Part shown: positions 1 through 6,285 of the stretch, piece by piece | Layout of the letters: each line of letters opens with the position of its first letter | Position numbering within the stretch: the first letter of the stretch is position 1 | DNA from: NZQO01 sp002693605 | GTDB taxonomy: Bacteria; Bacteroidota; Bacteroidia; Flavobacteriales; Flavobacteriaceae | Reading direction: 5' to 3' | Assembly: GCA_963972105.1 (NCBI GenBank) | Contig: CAXAVH010000092.1 | Coordinates: forward strand, 1 to 10,658 | DNA: 10,658 bases | Notes under the pieces: model-generated | Database searches by the model: none | What the model saw: the letters and a program-made list of their open reading frames with translations, nothing else | What the model was told of the DNA's origin: nothing | Made by a program: the position numbers and the translations under genes

Positions 1-551
1 GTTATGTGCAAGTCCCACGGTTCGTAAACGTACATAATACCTATGTCGAGCGCGGCACCGAAGGAATTATACTGCTCAAATTTCGAGGAAATAAATTTTA
101 CGTTGGCACCTACATGGAAATCGGTAAAGGCAATATTCCTGGCGTGCCCGAACGAAACGGCTACCTCTCCTGCTCCAAAACTATTGGTGGCGTTTCCTTG
201 TTCGTCGTACCCGTCGAAACTTCCGTAGTTAATATAGGTAATACCCGTATGCAGCACCTGGGTACGGCGGTCCCATAGATAGGCATAGCTCGCGGTGCCG
301 TAATTTACATCGCCAATATAATTGACGTAGTTTAAGGACAATTGATTGTCCATGGCCGGATTTATACTTGCGGGGTTGAAAATGGCTTGGGTTGGGTCGT
401 AATCGTAATTGGTAACTACCTTACCGCCCAATGCGGCTTGCCTAGGCGAGCTCACCAAATTTAAGAATTGGTAGGTAGACCTTCCACCTACTTGCGCCGA
501 AACTGCCGTAGTTATTAAGAAAAAAATAAAATAATAGAGCTTTTGGCGCAT
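1..551 (-). CDS. porQ: Type IX secretion system protein PorQ, 5' part (runs off left edge)
   Basis: About 183 codons are visible, reading leftwards from the ATG at 551; the C-terminal part lies outside the window. The product begins with a signal peptide (MRQKLYYFIFFLITTAVSAQ, cleavage probably near the SAQ). It continues with GGRSTYQFLNLVSSPRQAAL and then the NPA.INP.MDNQLSLNY and NYGTASYAY segments. I recognise these as the N-terminal signature of PorQ, an outer-membrane beta-barrel protein of the FadL/PorV-like group that is associated with the type IX secretion system of Bacteroidota. The gene lies 85 bp downstream of lon on the same strand, with no convincing terminator between them, so partial co-transcription is possible. 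A weak -7-like TATACTTG (minus strand, 590-597) could give it its own promoter. The family call rests on recalled sequence similarity, not on a search. Confidence 0.85.
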   Translation of the reverse strand, partial: MRQKLYYFIFFLITTAVSAQVGGRSTYQFLNLVSSPRQAALGGKVVTNYDYDPTQAIFNPASINPAMDNQLSLNYVNYIGDVNYGTASYAYLWDRRTQVLHTGITYINYGSFDGYDEQGNATNSFGAGEVAVSFGHARNIAFTDFHVGANVKFISSKFEQYNSFGAALDIGIMYVYEPWDLHI

Positions 552-636
552 GTAGAGTGAGATACCTTTTCCAGAAGTTAAAACGACTGCAAGTATAATT
601 TATTTTCGGCGTATTAAAAAACCGGGGGATTAGTCG

Positions 637-3087
637 TTATAAGTTCTTCGGGTTTTTCACCTGCTGCTTTGTAAGCGCCACATCAAGCACATCGCTCATA
701 TCCTTCACGTAATGAAACGTGAGGCCTTTTAAATATTCCGGTTTTATCTCATCGATATCGCGCTTGTTGTCCTCGCACAGCAAGATTTCCTTAATGTGGG
801 CACGTTTGGCGGCTAAAATCTTCTCTTTAATCCCACCAACCGGCAATACCTTGCCCCGTAGGGTAATCTCACCGGTCATGGCGATGCTCTTTTTAACTTT
901 TCGCTGGGTGAAGAGCGATACCAATGAGGTAAGCATGGTGATACCTGCACTGGGCCCATCCTTTGGGGTTGCGCCTTCCGGGACATGAATATGAACGTTG
1001 TAATTTTCGAAGACATTCGGGTCGATGCCCAGTTCACTGGCGTTCGACTTAATATATTCCAACGCAATCGTGGCCGACTCCTTCATTACCTTCCCTAGGT
1101 TTCCCGTCATGTTCAAATTGCCCTTTCCCTTGGAAAGGGTTGATTCGATAAACAGGATATCGCCACCCACCTTTGTCCAGGCCAGGCCTGTTACCACACC
1201 GGCAACATCGTTGTTTTCATACTTATCCCGTTCCAATTTAGGGCTGCCCAATACTTCCACGATAATTTCGTTCGTAATCTTTGGCTCATACGGTTCTTCC
1301 ATGGCTATTTTCATAGCGGCATAGCGAACCATTTTCGCGATTTGCTTTTCCAACGAACGCACGCCGCTCTCGCGGGTGTAGCCCTCCACTATCTTTTCCA
1401 ACTGCCGCTTGCCGATGTTCATATGCTCTTTGCCGAGACCATGCTCGCTCAACTGCTTGGGAAGCAAATGCCGCTTGGCAATTTCGACCTTTTCCTCAAC
1501 CGTATAACCGGTTACGTTAATGATTTCCATACGGTCGCGAAGCGCGGGTTGTATAGTACTCAAGCTATTGGAAGTAGCTATGAACATTACCTTGGACAGA
1601 TCGAAACCCAATTCAAGGAAGTTGTCGTAAAATTCTGAATTCTGCTCTGGGTCGAGCACCTCGAGCATTGCAGAGGAAGGATCGCCCTGGCTACCCACGG
1701 CCAACTTATCTATTTCGTCGAGAACGAACACCGGGTTACTCGTACCGGCCTTTTTCAAATTTTGGATAATACGTCCCGGCATAGCACCTATATACGTTTT
1801 TCGGTGCCCTCTAATCTCGGCCTCATCGCGTAGCCCGCCAAGCGGCATGCGCACGTATTCCCTACCTAGCGCCTCGGCAACCGATTTCCCGAGGGAAGTC
1901 TTCCCTACTCCCGGAGGACCGTACAGGCAGAGGATGGGTGATTTCATATCGTTCCGCAGTTTCAGTACCGCCAAATACTCGATTATTCGTTTTTTAACAT
2001 CATCGAGACCGTAGTGATCGCGATCAAGAATGCGCCTTGCGCGCTTTAAGTCGAATTTATCCTTGCTGTATTTGTTCCACGGAAGTTCCAGCAGCAAGTC
2101 CAGATAATTTCGCTGAATGCTGAACTCGGCCACCTGCGGGTTCATCCGTTGCAACTTCGTGAGTTCCTTTTCGAAGTGCTTCTGCACGTCCTTGTCCCAC
2201 TTTTTCTTTTTGGCGCGCTGGCGCATTTCCTCGATTTCAGCTTCTGAAGTATTACCACCAAGTTCTTCCTGAATGGTCTTCATTTGCTGCTGTAGAAAGT
2301 ACTCTCGCTGTTGCTGGTTGATATCGCTCTGAACTTTCGACTGTATGTCGTTCCGTAATGAAAGCTTCTGAAGTTCAATGTTCATGAACTTCAAGGTAGC
2401 CATGGCGCGCTCCTTCAAATCGTTTATCTCCAAAAGACGCTGTTTCTCGGCCACGGAAATATTCAGATTGGAAGACACGAAATTTATCAAGAAGCTGTTG
2501 CTCTCAATATTCTTGATGGCGAAGGCTGCTTCTGATGGGATATTCGGACTGTTATTGATAATTTCAAGGGCAATTTCCTTAATGGAATCGATGATGGCAT
2601 TAAACTCCTCATTTTCCTTGGCGGGCCGCGCTTCGGAAACTTCCTTGATCGTGGCCATCATATAGGGCTCGTTGGTAATGACTTCGGCCACTTCGAACCT
2701 TTTCTTACCCTGAATCACCACTGTGGTATTGCCATCGGGCATTTTTAGAACCCTCAAAATCTTGGCAACGGTTCCTACGGTGTTGATATCCCCAAACTCC
2801 GGATTTTCCTTGTTTTCGTCCTTTTGCGATACCACCCCAATGGTCTTGTTGCCTGTATTGGTTTCGTTTATTAGCTTGATAGACTTATCCCTACCGGCAG
2901 TGATGGGAATCACCACCCCTGGGAAAAGAACCGTGTTACGCAAGGGCAAAATGGGCAAAATGTCCGGTAGTTCCTCGCGCTCCATCGCGTCTTCATCTTC
3001 GGCAGACATTAGGGGAATCAACTCGGCATCTTCCTGGATTTCCTGCAATGACAAACTGTCTATGGATGTTAATTTAGATCTCGACAT
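637..3087 (-). CDS. lon: ATP-dependent Lon protease (endopeptidase La)
   Basis: The gene encodes a complete 816-residue cytoplasmic AAA+ serine protease that degrades misfolded and selected regulatory proteins. The N-terminal LON substrate-binding domain covers roughly residues 40-245 (DILPILPLRNTVLFPGVVIP). A coiled-coil linker follows, containing QQQREYFLQQQMKTIQEELG. The AAA+ module has Walker A GPPGVGKT at about 390-397, Walker B VFVLDEID at 453-460 and sensor-1 Asn in ATSNS near 507. The C-terminal protease domain has catalytic Ser713 in PKDGPSAG and Lys756 in GGIKEK, spaced 43 residues apart as in E. coli Lon. The length exceeds E. coli Lon (784) mainly through an acidic N-terminal extension of about 40 residues. 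The ATG at 3087 is preceded by an AT-rich leader. An exact TAnnTTTG element lies 26 bp upstream and is overlapped by an inverted repeat, which suggests transcription factor control. The gene is divergent from the ECF sigma operon. Confidence 0.97.
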   Translation of the reverse strand: MSRSKLTSIDSLSLQEIQEDAELIPLMSAEDEDAMEREELPDILPILPLRNTVLFPGVVIPITAGRDKSIKLINETNTGNKTIGVVSQKDENKENPEFGDINTVGTVAKILRVLKMPDGNTTVVIQGKKRFEVAEVITNEPYMMATIKEVSEARPAKENEEFNAIIDSIKEIALEIINNSPNIPSEAAFAIKNIESNSFLINFVSSNLNISVAEKQRLLEINDLKERAMATLKFMNIELQKLSLRNDIQSKVQSDINQQQREYFLQQQMKTIQEELGGNTSEAEIEEMRQRAKKKKWDKDVQKHFEKELTKLQRMNPQVAEFSIQRNYLDLLLELPWNKYSKDKFDLKRARRILDRDHYGLDDVKKRIIEYLAVLKLRNDMKSPILCLYGPPGVGKTSLGKSVAEALGREYVRMPLGGLRDEAEIRGHRKTYIGAMPGRIIQNLKKAGTSNPVFVLDEIDKLAVGSQGDPSSAMLEVLDPEQNSEFYDNFLELGFDLSKVMFIATSNSLSTIQPALRDRMEIINVTGYTVEEKVEIAKRHLLPKQLSEHGLGKEHMNIGKRQLEKIVEGYTRESGVRSLEKQIAKMVRYAAMKIAMEEPYEPKITNEIIVEVLGSPKLERDKYENNDVAGVVTGLAWTKVGGDILFIESTLSKGKGNLNMTGNLGKVMKESATIALEYIKSNASELGIDPNVFENYNVHIHVPEGATPKDGPSAGITMLTSLVSLFTQRKVKKSIAMTGEITLRGKVLPVGGIKEKILAAKRAHIKEILLCEDNKRDIDEIKPEYLKGLTFHYVKDMSDVLDVALTKQQVKNPKNL

Positions 3088-3102
3088 AAATATATATAAG
3101 AC

Positions 3103-3131
3103 ATTGTGTCACCAAAAATAGGCGTCACAAT
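3103..3131. promoter_or_regulatory. Imperfect palindrome over the lon promoter, possible operator
   Basis: The left arm ATTGTGTCACC (3103-3113) and right arm GGCGTCACAAT (3121-3131) pair at 9 of 11 positions around a 7-nt A-rich spacer. The spacer together with one base of the left arm is the lon -7 element, so a dimeric protein bound here would cover the lon promoter. It matches neither the CIRCE/HrcA operator (TTAGCACTC arms) nor the spacing of a CRP-type TGTGA-N6-TCACA site. Arm similarity is visible directly; operator function is inferred. Confidence 0.4.
3113..3120 (-). promoter_or_regulatory. Candidate -7 element of the lon promoter
   Basis: Read on the minus strand this is TATTTTTG, an exact match to the Bacteroidota primary sigma -7 consensus TAnnTTTG. 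It would place the transcript start about 20 nt before the lon ATG. No clear TTG -33 element sits 18-21 bp upstream, so the promoter may be weak or activator-dependent. It lies inside the inverted repeat at 3103-3131. Confidence 0.4.
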
Positions 3132-3165
3132 AGTTTAAGATTATTGATTTAACTTTAAATTATAA

Positions 3166-3200
3166 AGAAACCATTGAAAACCAATAGTTTTATGGTTTCT
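3166..3200. repeat. Strong inverted repeat in the lon/sigma intergenic region
   Basis: AGAAACCAT (3166-3174) is perfectly complementary to ATGGTTTCT (3192-3200). Inside it, AAAAC (3177-3181) pairs with GTTTT (3187-3191) around the 5-nt loop CAATA, leaving only a 2-nt TG bulge. That gives 14 base pairs in a 35-nt element. No T-tract follows on the plus strand, so it is not a typical terminator. It could be a DNA operator or a structured leader. Confidence 0.55.
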
Positions 3201-3244
3201 GTTCCCCATCATATTTCAATTGTTATGCCACAACCCGAAAAAAT

Positions 3245-3276
3245 TTGGGCAGAAGTGTAACAAACCGAAACGTTTG
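3245..3276 (+). promoter_or_regulatory. Weak candidate promoter for the ECF sigma operon
   Basis: A TTG at 3245-3247 is followed 21 bp later by AACGTTTG (3269-3276), one mismatch from TAnnTTTG. It would give a leader of roughly 25 nt before the GTG at 3308. ECF operons are often autoregulated, in which case a different promoter recognised by this sigma factor may exist in the same 220 bp. The call is by eye and tentative. Confidence 0.25.
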
Positions 3277-3307
3277 CCCTCTTTAGTATAAAGAAATTCT
3301 TTTTTGA

Positions 3308-3862
3308 GTGTCGCTAACCAACCAAAATATTGAATCACTTCTCGTTCTTTGCAACAAGGGCAACCAACTGGCCCAGCTAGAGGTATACAACCGGTACCAG
3401 GGCGCAATGTACAATACCGCCTTGCGAATTGTACGGGATACCGCCGAGGCCGAAGATATTATGCAGGAGGCATTTTTAACCGCATTCCAAAAACTGGATT
3501 CGTTTAAAGGGACGGCCACCTTCGGGGCCTGGCTAAAGCGTATCGTTATCAATAAGAGCCTAGAGGCCCACAAGAAATCGAAACGGTTCGTTCCGTTAGC
3601 GGAAACCTTACTGCCTGAAGATTGCGAAGAAACTATTGAAGATGAATTACAGACCGAATTTGTGCCAAAGCGCGCCACGCAGGTAATGGACTGTATGTTG
3701 CAATTGCATTCAAGTTACAGCCAGATTTTAACCCTGCACCTGGTTGAAGGTTATGATTATGAAGAATTATGCGAAGTGCTCAATATTAGCTATGCCAATT
3801 GTCGCACACTCATATCGAGGGCAAAACAAAGTTTACGTAAACAGTTAACACAAGCATCATGA
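3308..3862 (+). CDS. ECF-type RNA polymerase sigma factor
   Basis: The product is a 184-residue sigma-70 family factor of the extracytoplasmic-function type, with only regions 2 and 4. Region 2 spans about residues 22-90 and includes the EAEDIMQEAFLTAFQKLDSF core-binding/-10 recognition segment and FGAWLKRIVINKSLEAHKK. Region 4 spans about 122-178 and includes a helix-turn-helix with EGYDYEELCEVLNISYANCR and SRAKQSLRK. The start is a GTG placed immediately after an in-frame TGA (3305-3307), so no longer form is possible. The next in-frame ATG lies inside region 2. The stop codon overlaps the ATG of the anti-sigma gene by ATGA, a sign of translational coupling. It would direct core polymerase to a small regulon, probably including its own operon, when the anti-sigma factor releases it. 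The exact ECF group cannot be assigned by eye. Confidence 0.93.
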   Translation: MSLTNQNIESLLVLCNKGNQLAQLEVYNRYQGAMYNTALRIVRDTAEAEDIMQEAFLTAFQKLDSFKGTATFGAWLKRIVINKSLEAHKKSKRFVPLAETLLPEDCEETIEDELQTEFVPKRATQVMDCMLQLHSSYSQILTLHLVEGYDYEELCEVLNISYANCRTLISRAKQSLRKQLTQAS

Positions 3863-4401
3863 AAAAGGACGAAATTGACATACTGTTCGAAAATATGAGG
3901 GAATGTTTTGATATACACGAAACTCCTACCGGCCATCAAAAGCGATTTTTGGAAAAGTTCCACAGTCAAAAATCGCAGCAGGAAAAACGAACTTGGTGGA
4001 AGCCACTCTCCGTGGCGGCCTCTGTGGCTGCAATTGCCTTATTTGCTACTTTTTTATTAAAAAGCGAGCCTGCAAAGGCAGATTTGGCAAGCGTCTCTCC
4101 AGAGATGGAGAAAACCCAGTCGTTCTTCACTTCGGCCATCAATAAGGAATTGCGCACGTTAAAAAATTACAACAGTCCCGAAGCCAAGGCGTTGGTAGAA
4201 GATGCAATGGCGCAAATAGCAACTCTTGAGCAGGAGTACCAGTCCCTAACCATCGACCTAGCCGAAAGCGGCAATGATAAACGGGTAGTGTATGCAATGA
4301 TCTCGAACTTTCAAAATCGAATCGAGCTGCTCGAGCAAGTAATACAAACTCTAGATGAAATTAAAGAACTTAAAGCCTATCGAAATGAAACTACTATCTA
4401 A
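3859..4401 (+). CDS. Single-pass membrane anti-sigma factor
   Basis: The 180-residue product starts at an ATG overlapping the sigma stop codon (ATGA). The N-terminal cytoplasmic part (about 1-48) carries IHETPTGHQKRFLEKF, which resembles the P.GH..RF motif common in Bacteroidota anti-sigma proteins. One transmembrane helix follows a WWKP boundary at about 50-67. The outer part (68-180) is rich in Glu, Gln and Leu and looks helical, with coiled-coil potential around 108-172 (EAKALVEDAMAQIATLEQEY and a LLEQVIQTLDEIKEL run). The HxxxCxxC zinc anti-sigma motif is absent. By position and architecture it should hold the upstream sigma factor at the inner membrane and release it on an envelope signal. 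The signal and release mechanism are unknown. Its 3' end overlaps the next gene by 17 bp. Confidence 0.85.
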   Translation: MKKDEIDILFENMRECFDIHETPTGHQKRFLEKFHSQKSQQEKRTWWKPLSVAASVAAIALFATFLLKSEPAKADLASVSPEMEKTQSFFTSAINKELRTLKNYNSPEAKALVEDAMAQIATLEQEYQSLTIDLAESGNDKRVVYAMISNFQNRIELLEQVIQTLDEIKELKAYRNETTI

Positions 4402-5470
4402 AACACTTATCGTATTTTTAGCATTGCCGCTTGCGGTACTCGGCAATGTGTCCCCCAAGACGGGGAAATATACCAAGCAAAAGACCCTGAAAAAGGAATT
4501 TTCAGTAAATGCAAACGCGAGCCTTACGGTCGATAACAGCTATGGCAACCTCGACATAGTAACCTGGTCTGAAAACCGAACCGTCATTGAGGTGAATATT
4601 ATTACCAACGGAAATGACGAGGATAAGGTGCAGCGAAAACTCGACGAGATCACTGTCGAATTTTCGGCCAGTGCCGGCCAAGTTTCGGCCAAGACCATTT
4701 TCGGAAATCAACGAAATTCCTGGAGCTGGTTCGGAAACAAGAGCAATAACGTTTCTATGGAAGTGAACTATACCATAAAAATGCCAGTCACAAACTCGGT
4801 CGTGCTGAGCAACGATTACGGCACGATCAACCTGAACAAACTTAGGGGAAACGCGCGAATTAGCTGCGATTATGGGCAATTGCGTATTGGGGAGTTGCTC
4901 GCAGACAATAACTTGCTCAATTTCGACTATACCGATAAATCGACCATAGGTTATATGAAAAGCGGAAAGATAAACGCCGACTACAGTGGTTATACCTTGG
5001 AGAAGACCGAGCGCGTGGAAATTTCGGCAGATTATACCCAATCGGAAATTGGCCAGGCAAAGGAAGTTAATTATAATTGTGACTACGGAAAGGTAACCAT
5101 TGGAAATGCCAATACCATAACCGGTCGAGGCGATTATGTTACCAATCGCATAGGAACGGTTTACGAATCGCTCAACCTGAATACAGATTACGGTTCCATC
5201 CATATTGATCGGTTAACCGGAAAGACAAACGATGTAACCATTCGGGGCGATTATACAGGAATTAAACTCGGTTTCAGTCCAGATTATAACTTCGATTTCA
5301 TCGTTAATCTTAGCTATTCAAATCTAAAGGGCGAAGATGCGGTAACCGTTACCAAGACTTCCAAGGATAATTCAGATAAATACTACGCCGGCTATCACGG
5401 CAAGCAGAATTCGGGAAATATGATAAACATAAGCTCCAACTACGGAGGCGTAACATTCACCAAAAACTAA
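4385..5470 (+). CDS. Secreted DUF4097-like beta-repeat protein with recurring DYG/DYT motif
   Basis: The 361-residue product begins with a signal peptide (MKLLSKTLIVFLALPLAVLG). The ATG at 4385 was preferred to the in-frame ATG at 4355 because the latter would place ten charged residues before the hydrophobic core. The body lacks enzyme motifs and is built from short beta-strand units. A motif of the form [N/C/A/T/G/F]DY[G/T/S/V] recurs near residues 144, 162, 181, 199, 216, 233, 250, 268 and 289, with related NSYG at 51 and SNYG at 351. The 17-21 residue period suggests a beta-solenoid in which each turn ends with the same Tyr. DUF4097/DUF2807-type adhesin-like repeats are the closest family I recognise. 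It is likely periplasmic or cell-surface. Co-transcription with the sigma/anti-sigma pair suggests an envelope role under their control. No specific function can be assigned. Confidence 0.8.
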   Translation: MKLLSKTLIVFLALPLAVLGNVSPKTGKYTKQKTLKKEFSVNANASLTVDNSYGNLDIVTWSENRTVIEVNIITNGNDEDKVQRKLDEITVEFSASAGQVSAKTIFGNQRNSWSWFGNKSNNVSMEVNYTIKMPVTNSVVLSNDYGTINLNKLRGNARISCDYGQLRIGELLADNNLLNFDYTDKSTIGYMKSGKINADYSGYTLEKTERVEISADYTQSEIGQAKEVNYNCDYGKVTIGNANTITGRGDYVTNRIGTVYESLNLNTDYGSIHIDRLTGKTNDVTIRGDYTGIKLGFSPDYNFDFIVNLSYSNLKGEDAVTVTKTSKDNSDKYYAGYHGKQNSGNMINISSNYGGVTFTKN

Positions 5471-5479
5471 ATATCTATT

Positions 5480-6208
5480 ATGAAAAACATTCAACTAGCT
5501 ACGCTAACCATTTGCATTCTCTTGGGTGCAGTTTCAGCAAGTCTTGCCCAGCGAAATACCAGCGTTAGGGGCAATGGTAAACTAATCGAGAAAACAATTT
5601 CCGTTTCGGAATACGACAGGATCAACGTCGTAGGTTCTATGAAGGTGGTGCTGAGTAGCGGAGCCGAGGGAAATATTCAGGTATTGGCCGAGGAAAATAT
5701 CCAGGAACATATCGTTGTGGAAACCAAGGGCGACCAACTTACCGTTCGTATTGAGAATGGCGTGTCGATTAATCCGCGGAAGGAAATAGAGGTGCGGGTA
5801 CCTTTTCAGCAAATAAGCTCGGTGTCACTAACTGGGTCGGGAGATATTATTGCGAACGACGAAATCAAGGCCGACCAATTTGAAACTTCGATTGTAGGTT
5901 CGGGCGAAATAGCCTTGCCATTAGCCGCGCGAACAGTAGATGCGAAGGTAACTGGCTCTGGCGAGATGGAACTGTCCGGCAAGGTGACAGCTTTAGAACT
6001 GAAACTTAGCGGATCGGGCAATTTTAAGGGGGCTAACCTCCATTCGGAATCTGCGCAGGCATATATTTCCGGTTCGGGAGATGCTTCGGTATATGCCAAG
6101 GGTAGTCTGAAGGCACGTGTAAACGGTTCGGGAGATATTCGCTATGGCGGAAACCCGACGCAGCACGACACGAAGGTGCTGGGTAGCGGAAGTATTAAAT
6201 CTATGTAA
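5480..6208 (+). CDS. Secreted head-GIN-type (DUF2807) repeat protein
   Basis: The 242-residue product has a signal peptide with probable cleavage at SLA/QRN (23/24). It then shows the typical opening of the putative autotransporter adhesin head-GIN domain: GNGKLIEKTISVSEYDRINV, then GSMKVVLSSG and a conserved VETKGDQLTVRIENG segment. The second half contains seven GSG tripeptides at residues 119, 140, 159, 178, 198, 216 and 235, each followed by a polar residue and a hydrophobic position, as expected for stacked beta-helix turns. It starts 9 bp after the previous stop and is the last gene of the four-gene operon, ahead of the terminator at 6245-6285. Members of this family are common in Bacteroidota, and their biochemical role is not established. 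A periplasmic or surface location is inferred from the signal peptide and the lack of a lipobox. Confidence 0.88.
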   Translation: MKNIQLATLTICILLGAVSASLAQRNTSVRGNGKLIEKTISVSEYDRINVVGSMKVVLSSGAEGNIQVLAEENIQEHIVVETKGDQLTVRIENGVSINPRKEIEVRVPFQQISSVSLTGSGDIIANDEIKADQFETSIVGSGEIALPLAARTVDAKVTGSGEMELSGKVTALELKLSGSGNFKGANLHSESAQAYISGSGDASVYAKGSLKARVNGSGDIRYGGNPTQHDTKVLGSGSIKSM

Positions 6209-6244
6209 ACGGAAATTCGTCCATTCATCAATCACAGTGGGAAG

Positions 6245-6285
6245 GTGCCTGGAGCGTTGCAACGCCGTCTAGGCACTTTCTTTTG
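6245..6285 (+). terminator. Rho-independent terminator of the sigma operon
   Basis: GTGCCT (6245-6250) pairs with AGGCAC (6271-6276). An inner perfect palindrome GCGTTGCAACGC (6254-6265) extends the hairpin, and TTTCTTTT follows directly. It sits 37 bp after the head-GIN stop codon. The opposite strand has no T-tract on the far side, so it appears to act on plus-strand transcripts only. Its right arm contains the MFS stop codon. Confidence 0.75.

Noticed and set aside
6..278. Plus-strand 90-residue open frame
   Set aside because: It is antisense to porQ, which has a clear signal peptide and family signature; no supporting start context.
582..638. AACGACT / AGTCGTT inverted repeat between lon and porQ
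   Set aside because: The arms are only 7 bp with a 43-nt loop and no T-tract in a terminator position; likely chance.
4355..4384. Upstream ATG for the DYG-repeat protein
   Set aside because: It adds a charged decapeptide before a normal signal peptide; ATG 4385 is the better start.
4502..5203. Minus-strand 233-residue open frame
   Set aside because: It is a shadow of the DYG-repeat gene; its composition is low in charged residues and follows the regular codon use of the opposite strand.
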